NCBI RefSeq assembly: GCF_008247605.1
Contig: NZ_CP043420.1
Span: forward strand, 1,550,001-1,614,000
Source of the DNA: Kushneria phosphatilytica
GTDB lineage: Bacteria > Pseudomonadota > Gammaproteobacteria > Pseudomonadales > Halomonadaceae
Direction: 5' to 3'
Length of the DNA: 64,000 nt
Made by a program: the position numbers and the translations under genes. The notes beneath the pieces were generated by a model. The model ran no database searches. It worked only from the letters and a program-made list of their open reading frames with translations, and was not told the DNA's origin. Shown piece after piece: positions 27,633 to 35,914 of the stretch. Position 1 is the first letter of the stretch. Each line of letters opens with the position of its first letter.

Positions 27633-28331
27633 ATGACGGCCAATGACACCGTGACCCGCCTGCTTGATACAGCCGAGGCGCTGTTTGCCGAGCACGGCTT
27701 TACAGAGACCTCCTTACGGCGCATCACCAGCGATGCCGGTGTCAATCTCGCGGCGGTCAACTATCATTTCGGTTCCAAGCAGGCCCTGATTGAATCGGTC
27801 TTTTCCCGCTATCTGACGCCTTTTTGCGCTTATTTTCATGCTGAGCTTGATCAGCTCGAAATGCAGTGTGTCAACGATCGGCCACCAACACTCGAGCAAC
27901 TGCTTGATGTCCTGTTTCGCAGCATGCTGGAAACACCTTCGGAAAGCGGCGACCTGCGGACTTTCATGAAATTGCTTGGAGTGGCTTATAGCCAGAGCCA
28001 GGCGCATCTGCGCAAGCACCTTCAGGATCGCTATGGCGATAGCATGAGGCGCTTTCTGGAGCTCTTGCGACAGGCAACACCGGAATTGCCCGCGGAAGAG
28101 CGATTCTGGCGACTGCATTTCCTGCTGGGTTCGGTCATCTTTACGCTCTCGGATCCGGTCACACTACGTGATCTGGCTGAAACCGGTTACCACCAGCAGG
28201 TACGAATACGCACTCTGACGCAGCGGCTTAAACCGGTCGCCATCAGTGCCATGAGAGCCCCATTACCTGAAATGAACACAACGACACGCGAGGAGCGTGA
28301 TGCTGATAATGCACTATTCTTCCGCGCTTGA
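27633..28331 (+). CDS. psrA: TetR family regulator, PsrA-like
   Basis: This TetR-family repressor is similar to P. aeruginosa PsrA in sequence and position (divergent from lexA, followed by nagZ). PsrA senses long-chain fatty acids and controls beta-oxidation and rpoS there. Residues about 5-55 are the helix-turn-helix ([38 protein letters not shown]). The rest is the PsrA-type ligand domain ([33 protein letters not shown]). The 232-residue form starting at 27633 ([12 protein letters not shown]) aligns with PsrA. An ATG at 27567 would add 22 unrelated residues. The effector in this organism is inferred. Confidence 0.87.
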   Translation: MTANDTVTRLLDTAEALFAEHGFTETSLRRITSDAGVNLAAVNYHFGSKQALIESVFSRYLTPFCAYFHAELDQLEMQCVNDRPPTLEQLLDVLFRSMLETPSESGDLRTFMKLLGVAYSQSQAHLRKHLQDRYGDSMRRFLELLRQATPELPAEERFWRLHFLLGSVIFTLSDPVTLRDLAETGYHQQVRIRTLTQRLKPVAISAMRAPLPEMNTTTREERDADNALFFRA

Positions 28332-28385
28332 GTGTGTCGCCGGTGGGAGGCCGATGCTCACCCAACAGGACAGGAGTAGACCCTC

Positions 28386-29408
28386 ATGGACGGTGTGAGC
28401 GGTGCGGTAATGTGTGATATTGCAGGCACTGAGCTCAATGATGAAGAGCGCGAGTGGCTGCAGGATCCGGCGCTTGGCGGCATTATTCTTTTTGCTCGGA
28501 ATCTCGTCTCTCCGGCACAGATGCGAGCATTATGCAATGACATCCGGGCGATCAATGACCAGTTATTGATTGCCATTGATCAGGAGGGTGGACGCGTACA
28601 GCGCTTGCGTGAGGGGGTGACTCGTCTGCCTCCCATGGCCGCTCTGGGGCGTTTCTGGCAGCAGGATCCCGAGGCGGCTGTGGTGCTGGCGCACGATACA
28701 GGCTGGTTGCTGGCGACCGAGATGGCAGCGTGCGGTGTCGATTTCAGTTTCGCCCCGGTACTGGATCTGGATGATGCCCGTTGCCCGGCCATTGGCAACC
28801 GGGCATTCTCAAGCGACCCGGCTGCTGTGGTGACATTGGCTGGCGCCTTTATCGACGGTTTGTCAGAGGCCGGTATGGCGGCAGTAGGCAAGCATTTTCC
28901 CGGTCATGGGGGGGTCACTCTGGATTCTCATCTGACCCTGCCGGAAGATGATCGATCTCTGGCCGAGCTGCGTGCTCGCGATCTGGTTCCCTTCGAGCAA
29001 CTGGCGGGTCGCCTTTCCGGTATCATGCCGGCTCATGTTCGTTTTACTGCCGTGGATACTCAGCCGGCCGGTTTTTCATCGCGCTGGCTCGATATGCTGC
29101 GCGCATTGCCGGACTTTGCCGGTGCCATCATCTCCGATGATCTATCGATGCAGGGAGCCCATGTGGCAGGAGATGCTGCGGCGCGTGCCCGTGCGGCGCT
29201 ACAGGCAGGCTGTGATCTGATCCTGATGTGCAATGATGCCGAAGCTGCCGCTCAGGCCCGTCGAGTGATCGATGATTCCGGGACTTTACCCCTCCAGCAA
29301 AAGCACCTGAGGCGGCTTCAGCTGGCCGGAACGCGGCCGCCATTGAGCAAGCTGACAGACGATGCCCGTTTGAAAGATATCAGGGTGCGCTTGCAGCAAC
29401 TGGAGTAG
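28386..29408 (+). CDS. nagZ: Beta-N-acetylhexosaminidase NagZ
   Basis: NagZ removes GlcNAc from 1,6-anhydroMurNAc peptides in the cytoplasm during murein recycling, and its product feeds AmpC induction in many relatives. The GH3 barrel of 340 residues shows IDQEGGRVQRLREGVTRLPP, the DFSFAPVLDLD block, the catalytic-loop signature KHFPGHG and IISDDLSMQGA with the nucleophile aspartate. GGAGTAGACCCTC precedes the ATG. Its substrate pathway links functionally with Mpl at the left end of the window. Confidence 0.96.
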   Translation: MDGVSGAVMCDIAGTELNDEEREWLQDPALGGIILFARNLVSPAQMRALCNDIRAINDQLLIAIDQEGGRVQRLREGVTRLPPMAALGRFWQQDPEAAVVLAHDTGWLLATEMAACGVDFSFAPVLDLDDARCPAIGNRAFSSDPAAVVTLAGAFIDGLSEAGMAAVGKHFPGHGGVTLDSHLTLPEDDRSLAELRARDLVPFEQLAGRLSGIMPAHVRFTAVDTQPAGFSSRWLDMLRALPDFAGAIISDDLSMQGAHVAGDAAARARAALQAGCDLILMCNDAEAAAQARRVIDDSGTLPLQQKHLRRLQLAGTRPPLSKLTDDARLKDIRVRLQQLE

Positions 29409-29472
29409 GGCGTGTGCAGAGAGGTTGCGTGCTTTTCCTGAATGCCCTGTTTTCAAATTAATCCAGATTGCT

Positions 29473-30720
29473 ATGAATATCATCGATTCGGGTGCTGCCC
29501 TGGCTGGCTCACTTCAGCATCATCTTGCCCAGTGGCTGCACGTGCCGGGCTGGATCCTGTTACCGGGGTTGCTGCTGCTTGTCGCCGTGATCATCGATCT
29601 TGGCCTTTATTATCTGATGTCGCGTCTCGAGCATCGGTTGCGACGCTCGCCGCGCCGCTGGGACGACCCCATCATTCACGGTCTGCGTGTTCCTCTGCGT
29701 ATCTGGATCTGGCTGACAGCGCTCATCGTCAGTATTGGTGTGGCGGGTAGTCATTTCGGTATTGATACGATGGCTCGCTATCTATCGCTGATCGGTGCAC
29801 TGATCACCCTGCTACTGCTGGCATGGGGCGGCATTCGGCTGCTGCGACGGCTTGAGCAGCGACTGGTTTTTCCGCCGGCCAATTGTCACGCCAAAGCAGT
29901 GGATGCCACCTCGGCCTCGGCGGTGACCAAGATCGGTGGCGCGGCACTGATCGTTACCGTGACGCTGATCGGCCTGCAGCTGCTTGGCGTATCCATGTCG
30001 AGCATTCTGGCAATGGGTGGTTTCGGCGGCCTGGTGATCGGTTTTGCTGCTCGGGATGTGATGGCCAATTTCTTTGGCGGCATGGTGGTGCATCTCGACA
30101 AGCCCTTTGTAGTGGGGGACTGGATCCGTTCGCCCGAGCGTCAGATCGAAGGCATTGTCGAGGACATCGGATGGCGTCTGACGACCATTCGTACCTTTGC
30201 CGGGCCACCTCTGTATGTCCCTAATGCGTGGTTCAGCCAGATCTCGGTGGAAACTCCGACGCGCATGCATAGCCGCCGACTCTGGGAGCGGGTTGGCATC
30301 CGCTATCAGGATGCTGATGCCATTGAAGGTATCACTGGTGATATTCGCAGGATGCTGAGTGAAAACGAGGACATTGATCCGGACGAACTGATCACCATCA
30401 ATTTCATACATTATGGCGATTACTCACTCGAGATCATGCTTTATGCCTTTACCGGCGTGACGGACTGGCAGCGCTTCCATGAAATCAAGCAGGCCATACT
30501 CCTGAAAGTGCGTGACATCATTCATGAGCATGGCGCCGAACTGGCACTGCCCATGTCTCAGTTGTATCTACCGGAAGGTGTGACGGTTCATGGCGAGCGT
30601 GATGATCGTCAGGATCGTGATCAGGCGAACCGGGAACAATCTTCGTCACACGACGAGCATCATCATCAGTCCCGGGGTAATAAAGGTCCCGAATCGGAGC
30701 AGGGAGAGAGCGATGCCTGA
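29473..30720 (+). CDS. MscS family mechanosensitive ion channel
   Basis: A small-conductance mechanosensitive channel that opens on osmotic downshift to release solutes. The 415-residue protein has four to five N-terminal membrane segments and a pore-lining TM3 with the glycine/alanine-rich pattern MGGFGGLVIGFAARDVMANF. Then follow FGGMVVHLDKPFVVGDWI, the beta domain (EGIVEDIGWRLTTIRTF) and the C-terminal alpha/beta domain. The tail (residues about 385-415) is disordered and rich in Arg, Gln, Ser and His. The ATG at 29473 is chosen over a TTG at 29425 that touches its own GAGAGG. The 3' end overlaps the HPRT start. Confidence 0.9.
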   Translation: MNIIDSGAALAGSLQHHLAQWLHVPGWILLPGLLLLVAVIIDLGLYYLMSRLEHRLRRSPRRWDDPIIHGLRVPLRIWIWLTALIVSIGVAGSHFGIDTMARYLSLIGALITLLLLAWGGIRLLRRLEQRLVFPPANCHAKAVDATSASAVTKIGGAALIVTVTLIGLQLLGVSMSSILAMGGFGGLVIGFAARDVMANFFGGMVVHLDKPFVVGDWIRSPERQIEGIVEDIGWRLTTIRTFAGPPLYVPNAWFSQISVETPTRMHSRRLWERVGIRYQDADAIEGITGDIRRMLSENEDIDPDELITINFIHYGDYSLEIMLYAFTGVTDWQRFHEIKQAILLKVRDIIHEHGAELALPMSQLYLPEGVTVHGERDDRQDRDQANREQSSSHDEHHHQSRGNKGPESEQGESDA

Positions 30721-31309
30721 CTCATCGCAACATGAGCGTTCTAACAGTGAATGGCAGCGCCAGCATGCCGACATGCGTGATCTGCTGGCCCAGTCGGATT
30801 GCCTGGTCGAACGACCCGCCGTGGAAGCAGCACTGGACCGCATGGCCGAGCAGATGACTCGCGATCTGGCCGATTGTCTACCGGTTTTTTATTGCGTCAT
30901 GAATGGCGGACTGATTACTACCGGGCATCTGCTGACTCGTCTGGGGTTTCCACTTGAAGTGGATTATCTGCATGCAACCCGCTATCGCGGTGAAACCCAG
31001 GGCAGTAAATTGCATTGGCGGGTATCGCCCGAGATTGATATGCGTGATCGGCATGTCGTGATTGTCGACGACATTCTGGATGAGGGCACAACGCTGGCAG
31101 CCATCATCGAGCACTGTCAGCGTAATGGCGCCGCCAGTATTGCCAGCGCTGTACTGGTTGACAAGCGCCATGATCGCAAGGCAATTCCCGGTTGGCGCGC
31201 TGACTATTGTGGTCTTGAGGTCGAGGATCGCTATGTATTCGGCTTCGGTATGGATTACAAGGGGTATTGGCGCAATGCGCCGGGTATATTTGCTCCACGG
31301 GGTCTTTAA
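30713..31309 (+). CDS. Hypoxanthine-guanine phosphoribosyltransferase
   Basis: A purine-salvage enzyme converting hypoxanthine or guanine plus PRPP to IMP or GMP. The 198-residue type I PRTase has the PRPP-binding loop HVVIVDDILDEGTTL and the C-terminal purine-contact region (DRYVFGFGMDYKGYWRN). The start overlaps the mscS stop by eight bases, with AGGGAGAG upstream. It is followed by methylthioinosine phosphorylase, which produces hypoxanthine, so the two enzymes likely work in sequence (methylthioinosine to hypoxanthine to IMP). The substrate choice between hypoxanthine and guanine is not decided by sequence alone. Confidence 0.88.
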   Translation: MPDSSQHERSNSEWQRQHADMRDLLAQSDCLVERPAVEAALDRMAEQMTRDLADCLPVFYCVMNGGLITTGHLLTRLGFPLEVDYLHATRYRGETQGSKLHWRVSPEIDMRDRHVVIVDDILDEGTTLAAIIEHCQRNGAASIASAVLVDKRHDRKAIPGWRADYCGLEVEDRYVFGFGMDYKGYWRNAPGIFAPRGL

Positions 31310-31363
31310 CCGGAAAGCGTTTTCTGCCCCTCTCGGAGGGCCGCGAATCATGGGAGAAAGGCG

Positions 31364-32098
31364 ATGCTTGCAGTAATCGGTGGCACCGGTATGAGTGAAC
31401 TGGCAGCTATCGAGATCATACGGCGCAAGGGCAGCGAAACACCGTTGGGCGCCGCTTCGTCAGGTGTGCTGCATGCTCGTCTCGATGGTCACGAATTGCT
31501 GTTTCTGGCGCGCCATGGCCATCCCCACAAGATGCCACCGCATCGGATCAATTACCGAGCCAACCTCTGGGCATTGAAACAGGCCGGCGCCACCCGGGTC
31601 GTGGGTGTCAATGCAGTAGGTGGCATTGAAGCTGCCTTGTCGCCCGGCACCATGGTGATACCTGATCAACTGATCGACTATACCCATGATCGGGAAGCGA
31701 CCTTCTTCGATGGTCGCTTCAGGCCACTACAACACATCGATTTTTCCTGGCCTTACACGGAAACGTTGCGACAGGATCTTTCAAACGCAGCGGCTGACTG
31801 TGGTGAAACGGTGATTTCGGGCGGGGTATACGGTGCCACTCAGGGGCCCCGGCTGGAAACGGCAGCCGAGATTGCCCGCATGACCCGTGATGGCTGTACC
31901 CTGGTGGGTATGACCGGTATGCCCGAGGCCGTGCTGGCACGCGAGCTTGGCATGGAGTACGCCTGTCTGGCGCTGGTGGTCAATCCGGCCGCCGGGGTGA
32001 CCGAGCATGAAATCAGCATGGAGGAGATTCACGCTGTACTCGAGCAGGGGGTCGAGCGTGCCCGGAGGGTTATCAGAGCCCTGCTTGAGCACGCTTGA
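31364..32098 (+). CDS. S-methyl-5'-thioinosine phosphorylase (MTAP family)
   Basis: A phosphorylase that splits methylthioinosine with phosphate to hypoxanthine and methylthioribose-1-phosphate, the route described for P. aeruginosa in place of direct methylthioadenosine phosphorolysis. The 244-residue protein closely resembles that enzyme: AVIGGTGMSELAA, FLARHGHPHKMPPHRINYRA, VGVNAVGGI, and the substrate-site TQGPRLETAAEIARM and VGMTGMPEAVLARELG (quoted in parts). Preference for MTI over MTA is inferred from that similarity. A GGAGAAAGGCG segment precedes the ATG. It converges with mfd with only 19 bases between them. Confidence 0.88.
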   Translation: MLAVIGGTGMSELAAIEIIRRKGSETPLGAASSGVLHARLDGHELLFLARHGHPHKMPPHRINYRANLWALKQAGATRVVGVNAVGGIEAALSPGTMVIPDQLIDYTHDREATFFDGRFRPLQHIDFSWPYTETLRQDLSNAAADCGETVISGGVYGATQGPRLETAAEIARMTRDGCTLVGMTGMPEAVLARELGMEYACLALVVNPAAGVTEHEISMEEIHAVLEQGVERARRVIRALLEHA

Positions 32099-32117
32099 GC
32101 ACGACGCTTTTGCAGAC

Positions 32118-35100
32118 TCAGGCTGCCTGAGCCTGCTGTTCCAGCCGATCCAGCAGCGCCTCCACGGCCTCGAAGCGCTTTTCCGGCTCAGCCATTTCGG
32201 CCTCGAAGCGCAGGGTGTCACTGCCATCGAGGCGATAACGCTTCGGTTCCTTCTGAATCAGTTCAATCAGCGTCATGGGGTCGATGGCTGGCTTTTCGGT
32301 AAACTGAATACGGCCTTTCTGCTCGCCCGCTTCCAGCCTCGTGACGCCTAGCCGAGCAGCCTGGAGTCGCAGTCGGGTCTGACGGAACAGATTGCGTACA
32401 GCATCGGGTAACAGACCAAACCGATCCACCATTTCAACCTGCAATTCACGCAGCTCTTCTTCGCTGTTCGCATTGCTGATGCGCTTGTACATGATCAGAC
32501 GCTGCTGTACGTCGCGCAGGTATTCTTCGGGGATCAGTGCTGCCATATTGAGGCTGATTTCGATGCCGGCATCGAGTGGTGCCTCGATATTGGGGGTCTG
32601 ACCATTGCGGATCGCCTTGACGGCCCGATCGAGCATTTCCATGTAGAGCGTATACCCGATGGTTTCGATCTGACCGCTCTGCTCCTGGCCCAGCAACTCG
32701 CCAGCGCCACGGATCTCGAGATCATGACTGGCCAGTGTAAAGCCGGCACCCAGATCTTCAGCCTGTGAGATGGCTTCCAGGCGCTTGCCGGCGTCAGCGG
32801 TCATCTGTTTGGGCGGCGGAGTCAGCAGGTAGGCATAGGCCTGATGGTGTGATCGTCCCACCCGGCCGCGCAGCTGATGTAACTGGGCCAGCCCGAACTT
32901 GTCAGCGCGTTCGATGATGATGGTATTGGCGCTGGGCACATCGATACCGGTTTCGATGATGGTTGAGCAGACCAGGACATTGAAGCGCTTGTGGTAGAAG
33001 TCGGACATGGCACGCTCCAGTGCCCGTTCGGCCATTTGTCCATGCGCAATACCAACCCGTGCATCCGGCACCAGCTCTCTTACCTTTTCGGCAGTGCTCT
33101 CGATGGTGCGGACTTCATTATGAAGATAGTAGACCTGACCGCCACGCAACAGTTCGCGCAGAATGGCTTCCTTGAGCGTCGCCTCGTTGCGTTGCTGGAC
33201 GAAGGTTTTTACCGACAATCGGCGCGCCGGTGGCGTGGCAATGATCGACAGATCCCGCATGCCGCTCATTGCCATCGACAGGGTTCTGGGGATAGGCGTG
33301 GCGGTCAGGGTGAGAATGTCGACCTCGGCACGCAGTTGCTTGAGTCGCTCCTTCTGCGAAACGCCAAAGCGGTGTTCCTCATCAACGATGATCAGTCCGA
33401 GATTGGCGAAATCAAGCTCGCGGCCCAGCAACTTGTGGGTGCCGATCACGATATCGGCACGGCCATCACTGATCCGTTCGAAGGCGCGGGACTGCAGCTT
33501 GCCTCCCTGGAATCGGGAAAGAATCTCGATATTGACTGCGGTATCGGCAAAGCGATCACGGAAGTTGTCATAGTGTTGCTGGGCCAGCAGGGTAGTGGGT
33601 ACCAGCACGGCGACCTGACGACCCGATTGAACTGCGAGAAAGGCGGCTCGCATGGCAACCTCGGTCTTGCCGAAGCCGACATCGCCACAGATCACCCGAT
33701 CCATCGGCTGAGTGGAAGTCATGTCATGGATGACGGCATCAATGGCGATCCGCTGATCGGGCGTCTCCTCGAAGGGGAAGGAGGCCGCAAAACGAGCATA
33801 GGCATCATCAGGTGGATCGCAGGCAAAACCCTCCCGGGCTTCGCGGCGTGCATAGACGTCCAGTAGTTCGGCGGCGGTATCGCGCACCCGTTCAGCCGCC
33901 TTGCGTCGCGCCTTGTCCCACTGATCGCTGCCCAGGCGATGGAGTGGCGCGGACTCATCGCTGGCGCCGTTATAACGCGAGATCAGGTGCAGGCTGTCGA
34001 CGGGCACATAGAGGCGAGCGCCTTCGGCATATTCCAGTGACAGAAATTCTGCCGGTGTACCACCGGCCTCTATGGTCTCCAGGCCGAGATAGCGACCGAC
34101 ACCATGATGCTGGTGCACCACTGGCGCTCCCTGGCGCAGCTCGGACAGATGACGAACAGCCAGTTCGCTGTCATCGGTCGCCTTCTGCTGACGGCGACTC
34201 TGCCGCACGACCTCCCCGAACAATTCGGTCTCGGTCAGGACCACTACTTTTTCATCGTGCAGCCAAAGGCCTTCGTCGAGTTCTCCTTCGGTCAGTGCAT
34301 ATTGGCACCTGTCAGTCATGAACGCCGACCAACTGCCCATACTGGCAAGGGTCAGGTGCAGTGGTGCGAGGGTTTCTTCAAGCGCTTCGCGGCGACCACG
34401 AGATTCGGCAACAAAGAGCACGCGCTGATCACTATAGGTGGTCAGGAACTGCTCGAGTGTTTTCAGCGGGGTCGTGGAACGACCATCGACGGCAACTTCG
34501 GGGAGTGCTTCGGTGGCGAGTGCCACAGCATGCCGATGTGCTTCACGGGTAATCTGTAGACGCGGATAACGCTTGATGCGTTCGAACAGCTCACTGACAG
34601 GTGTAAAAAGGCGATGCGGTGCCAGCAGGGGGCGAGTCGGATCAACACCGAGATTCTCGAAGCGGGTCTGGATCGAGTCCCAGTGTGTTTCCGCTGCCTC
34701 GTAAGTGCCCGGTAGCATGGCGATTTGCAGTCGGTCACCGATATGGTCGAACAGTGTGGCCGTCTCTTCAAAGAACAGTGGCAGGTACTGTTCCAGCCCG
34801 GGGGCAGGGATACCCTGGAGGGCGTCGAGATACAGGGGGCAGTGGCGTGGGTCGACATCGAACAGGGTTTCGAAGCCCTCGCGAAAGCGCGCTATCGCTT
34901 CGGGGGTCAGCGGGTACTCGTGTGCCGGTAACAGCTCGATGTGCTCAATGCGATCACGTGAGCGTTGAGTATCGGGATCGAAGGTCCGCAGAGTGTCAAG
35001 CTCATCATCGAACAGGTCAATGCGCAGAGGTGCTTCGCTGCCAACCGGATACAGATCGATCAGAGCGCCTCGAAAGGCATACTCGCCGGGTTCCTGTACC

Positions 35101-35588
35101 GTCTCGACAGCGCGATAGCCGCTGCGATGCAATTGATGACGGAAGTGCTCTCGATCGATGCGCATGCCCACTTCAAGGCGAAGCGCCTGGATGGCCACAA
35201 AGTCACTCGGGGGCAGCCTCTGCATCAGGGTATTGACCGGCACAAGCACAATGCGGGCGCTGCCATGCTGAAGCTGACGCAAAGTGCGTAGCCGTGATGA
35301 CACGATATCCTGATGGGGAGAGAAACTGTCGTATGGCAGCGTTTCCCAATCGGGGAAAACCAGGATGTCATCCGGTGCACTGCTGTAGAAGCGCAGTGCG
35401 CCCTCCATGCGCTGAGCACTGGCGGTATCCGGCGTCATTACCAGCAGGGGAACAGCGCTCTCATCGGCCAGCCGGGCAAGTGCCAGGGCTTCGGCGCTAC
35501 CATGTGGCGCCTGCCAATAGCGGAGTTCTTGATTCGAGGTCGGCGCCTGAGGCGCCAGCGGATTGAGTACGGAACTGGACACGGGCAT
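32118..35588 (-). CDS. mfd: Transcription-repair coupling factor Mfd
   Basis: Mfd displaces RNA polymerase stalled at DNA lesions and recruits UvrA. The 1156-residue protein has a UvrB-homology N-terminal region, an RNA polymerase-interaction domain (CarD-like, GAPVVHQHHGVGRYLGLE) and the SF2 translocase with Walker A GDVGFGKTEVAMRAAFLAV (within ICGDVGFGKTE). It also has DEEH (VDEEHRFGVSQ), the TRG motif and the C-terminal D7 domain that masks UvrA binding. The ATG at 35588 begins a MPVSSSVLNPL N-terminus. A longer frame to 35651 is rejected. It is divergent from gap. Confidence 0.97.
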   Translation of the reverse strand: MPVSSSVLNPLAPQAPTSNQELRYWQAPHGSAEALALARLADESAVPLLVMTPDTASAQRMEGALRFYSSAPDDILVFPDWETLPYDSFSPHQDIVSSRLRTLRQLQHGSARIVLVPVNTLMQRLPPSDFVAIQALRLEVGMRIDREHFRHQLHRSGYRAVETVQEPGEYAFRGALIDLYPVGSEAPLRIDLFDDELDTLRTFDPDTQRSRDRIEHIELLPAHEYPLTPEAIARFREGFETLFDVDPRHCPLYLDALQGIPAPGLEQYLPLFFEETATLFDHIGDRLQIAMLPGTYEAAETHWDSIQTRFENLGVDPTRPLLAPHRLFTPVSELFERIKRYPRLQITREAHRHAVALATEALPEVAVDGRSTTPLKTLEQFLTTYSDQRVLFVAESRGRREALEETLAPLHLTLASMGSWSAFMTDRCQYALTEGELDEGLWLHDEKVVVLTETELFGEVVRQSRRQQKATDDSELAVRHLSELRQGAPVVHQHHGVGRYLGLETIEAGGTPAEFLSLEYAEGARLYVPVDSLHLISRYNGASDESAPLHRLGSDQWDKARRKAAERVRDTAAELLDVYARREAREGFACDPPDDAYARFAASFPFEETPDQRIAIDAVIHDMTSTQPMDRVICGDVGFGKTEVAMRAAFLAVQSGRQVAVLVPTTLLAQQHYDNFRDRFADTAVNIEILSRFQGGKLQSRAFERISDGRADIVIGTHKLLGRELDFANLGLIIVDEEHRFGVSQKERLKQLRAEVDILTLTATPIPRTLSMAMSGMRDLSIIATPPARRLSVKTFVQQRNEATLKEAILRELLRGGQVYYLHNEVRTIESTAEKVRELVPDARVGIAHGQMAERALERAMSDFYHKRFNVLVCSTIIETGIDVPSANTIIIERADKFGLAQLHQLRGRVGRSHHQAYAYLLTPPPKQMTADAGKRLEAISQAEDLGAGFTLASHDLEIRGAGELLGQEQSGQIETIGYTLYMEMLDRAVKAIRNGQTPNIEAPLDAGIEISLNMAALIPEEYLRDVQQRLIMYKRISNANSEEELRELQVEMVDRFGLLPDAVRNLFRQTRLRLQAARLGVTRLEAGEQKGRIQFTEKPAIDPMTLIELIQKEPKRYRLDGSDTLRFEAEMAEPEKRFEAVEALLDRLEQQAQAA

Positions 35589-35797
35589 CGATCGGTTGTC
35601 GGTGTGACGAGACAATAGCAGAAAGTAGCTCTTTGATGGGGGTTGGATCACGACGTTTAAAGCATATCGTCGCTATGCCCCCGCTCATGAGGCCTGATTG
35701 TGCGTGTTCGGGCGTGGCATGGCCCAGGCTTTCGAGCCCGTGCGAGGTTAACGAGCCAGTCATGGCAAGAGGTACAGGGGATCTGTGTAGTGTTTTT

Positions 35798-35822
35798 GTA
35801 GCAGGCTTACAGCGGCTGCTAC
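35798..35822. repeat. Inverted repeat, distal gap leader
   Basis: GTAGCAG (35798-35804) and CTGCTAC (35816-35822) form a 7-bp stem with an 11-base loop. Outer bases TGTA (35786-35789) and TACA (35823-35826) could extend it after a bulge. The overall TGTAGT ... ACTACA outer bases resemble the kind of symmetric site used by HexR/RpiR-type sugar regulators, but spacing does not fit the HexR consensus I know. Confidence 0.4.
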
Positions 35823-35847
35823 TACAGGGACGTTGTTCGCTTCCCTG

Positions 35848-35902
35848 GCCCTTCGGATAATCCCGGCCCGAGCGGCCTGGTGAAGGCCTTATCCGAAAGG
35901 GC
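35848..35902 (+). repeat. Long inverted repeat just upstream of the gap ribosome binding site
   Basis: Left arm GCCCTTCGGATAA (35848-35860) and right arm TTATCCGAAAGGGC (35889-35902) are complementary over 13 bp with one bulged A. The 28-base loop has further GGCC self-complementary blocks. It ends at the base before AAAAGGAG, so the structure could control access to the gap ribosome binding site or act as an attenuator. Confidence 0.55.
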
Positions 35903-35914
35903 AAAAGGAGCACC

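Larger units (their letters stand above)
35589..35914. other. mfd/gap divergent intergenic region with inverted repeats
   Basis: No gene is seen. The region has two inverted repeats, listed separately. It must hold the mfd promoter (minus) and the gap promoter and leader (plus). The gap ribosome binding site AAAAGGAG at 35903-35910 sits directly after the larger repeat. Confidence 0.5.

Noticed and set aside
32991..33866. Long plus-strand open frame antisense to mfd
   Set aside because: It mirrors the mfd coding strand and has no recognisable domain.
35786..35826. HexR-type operator upstream of gap
   Set aside because: TGTAGT is present, but spacing and the second half do not fit the consensus I know. 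Kept only as an unassigned inverted repeat.
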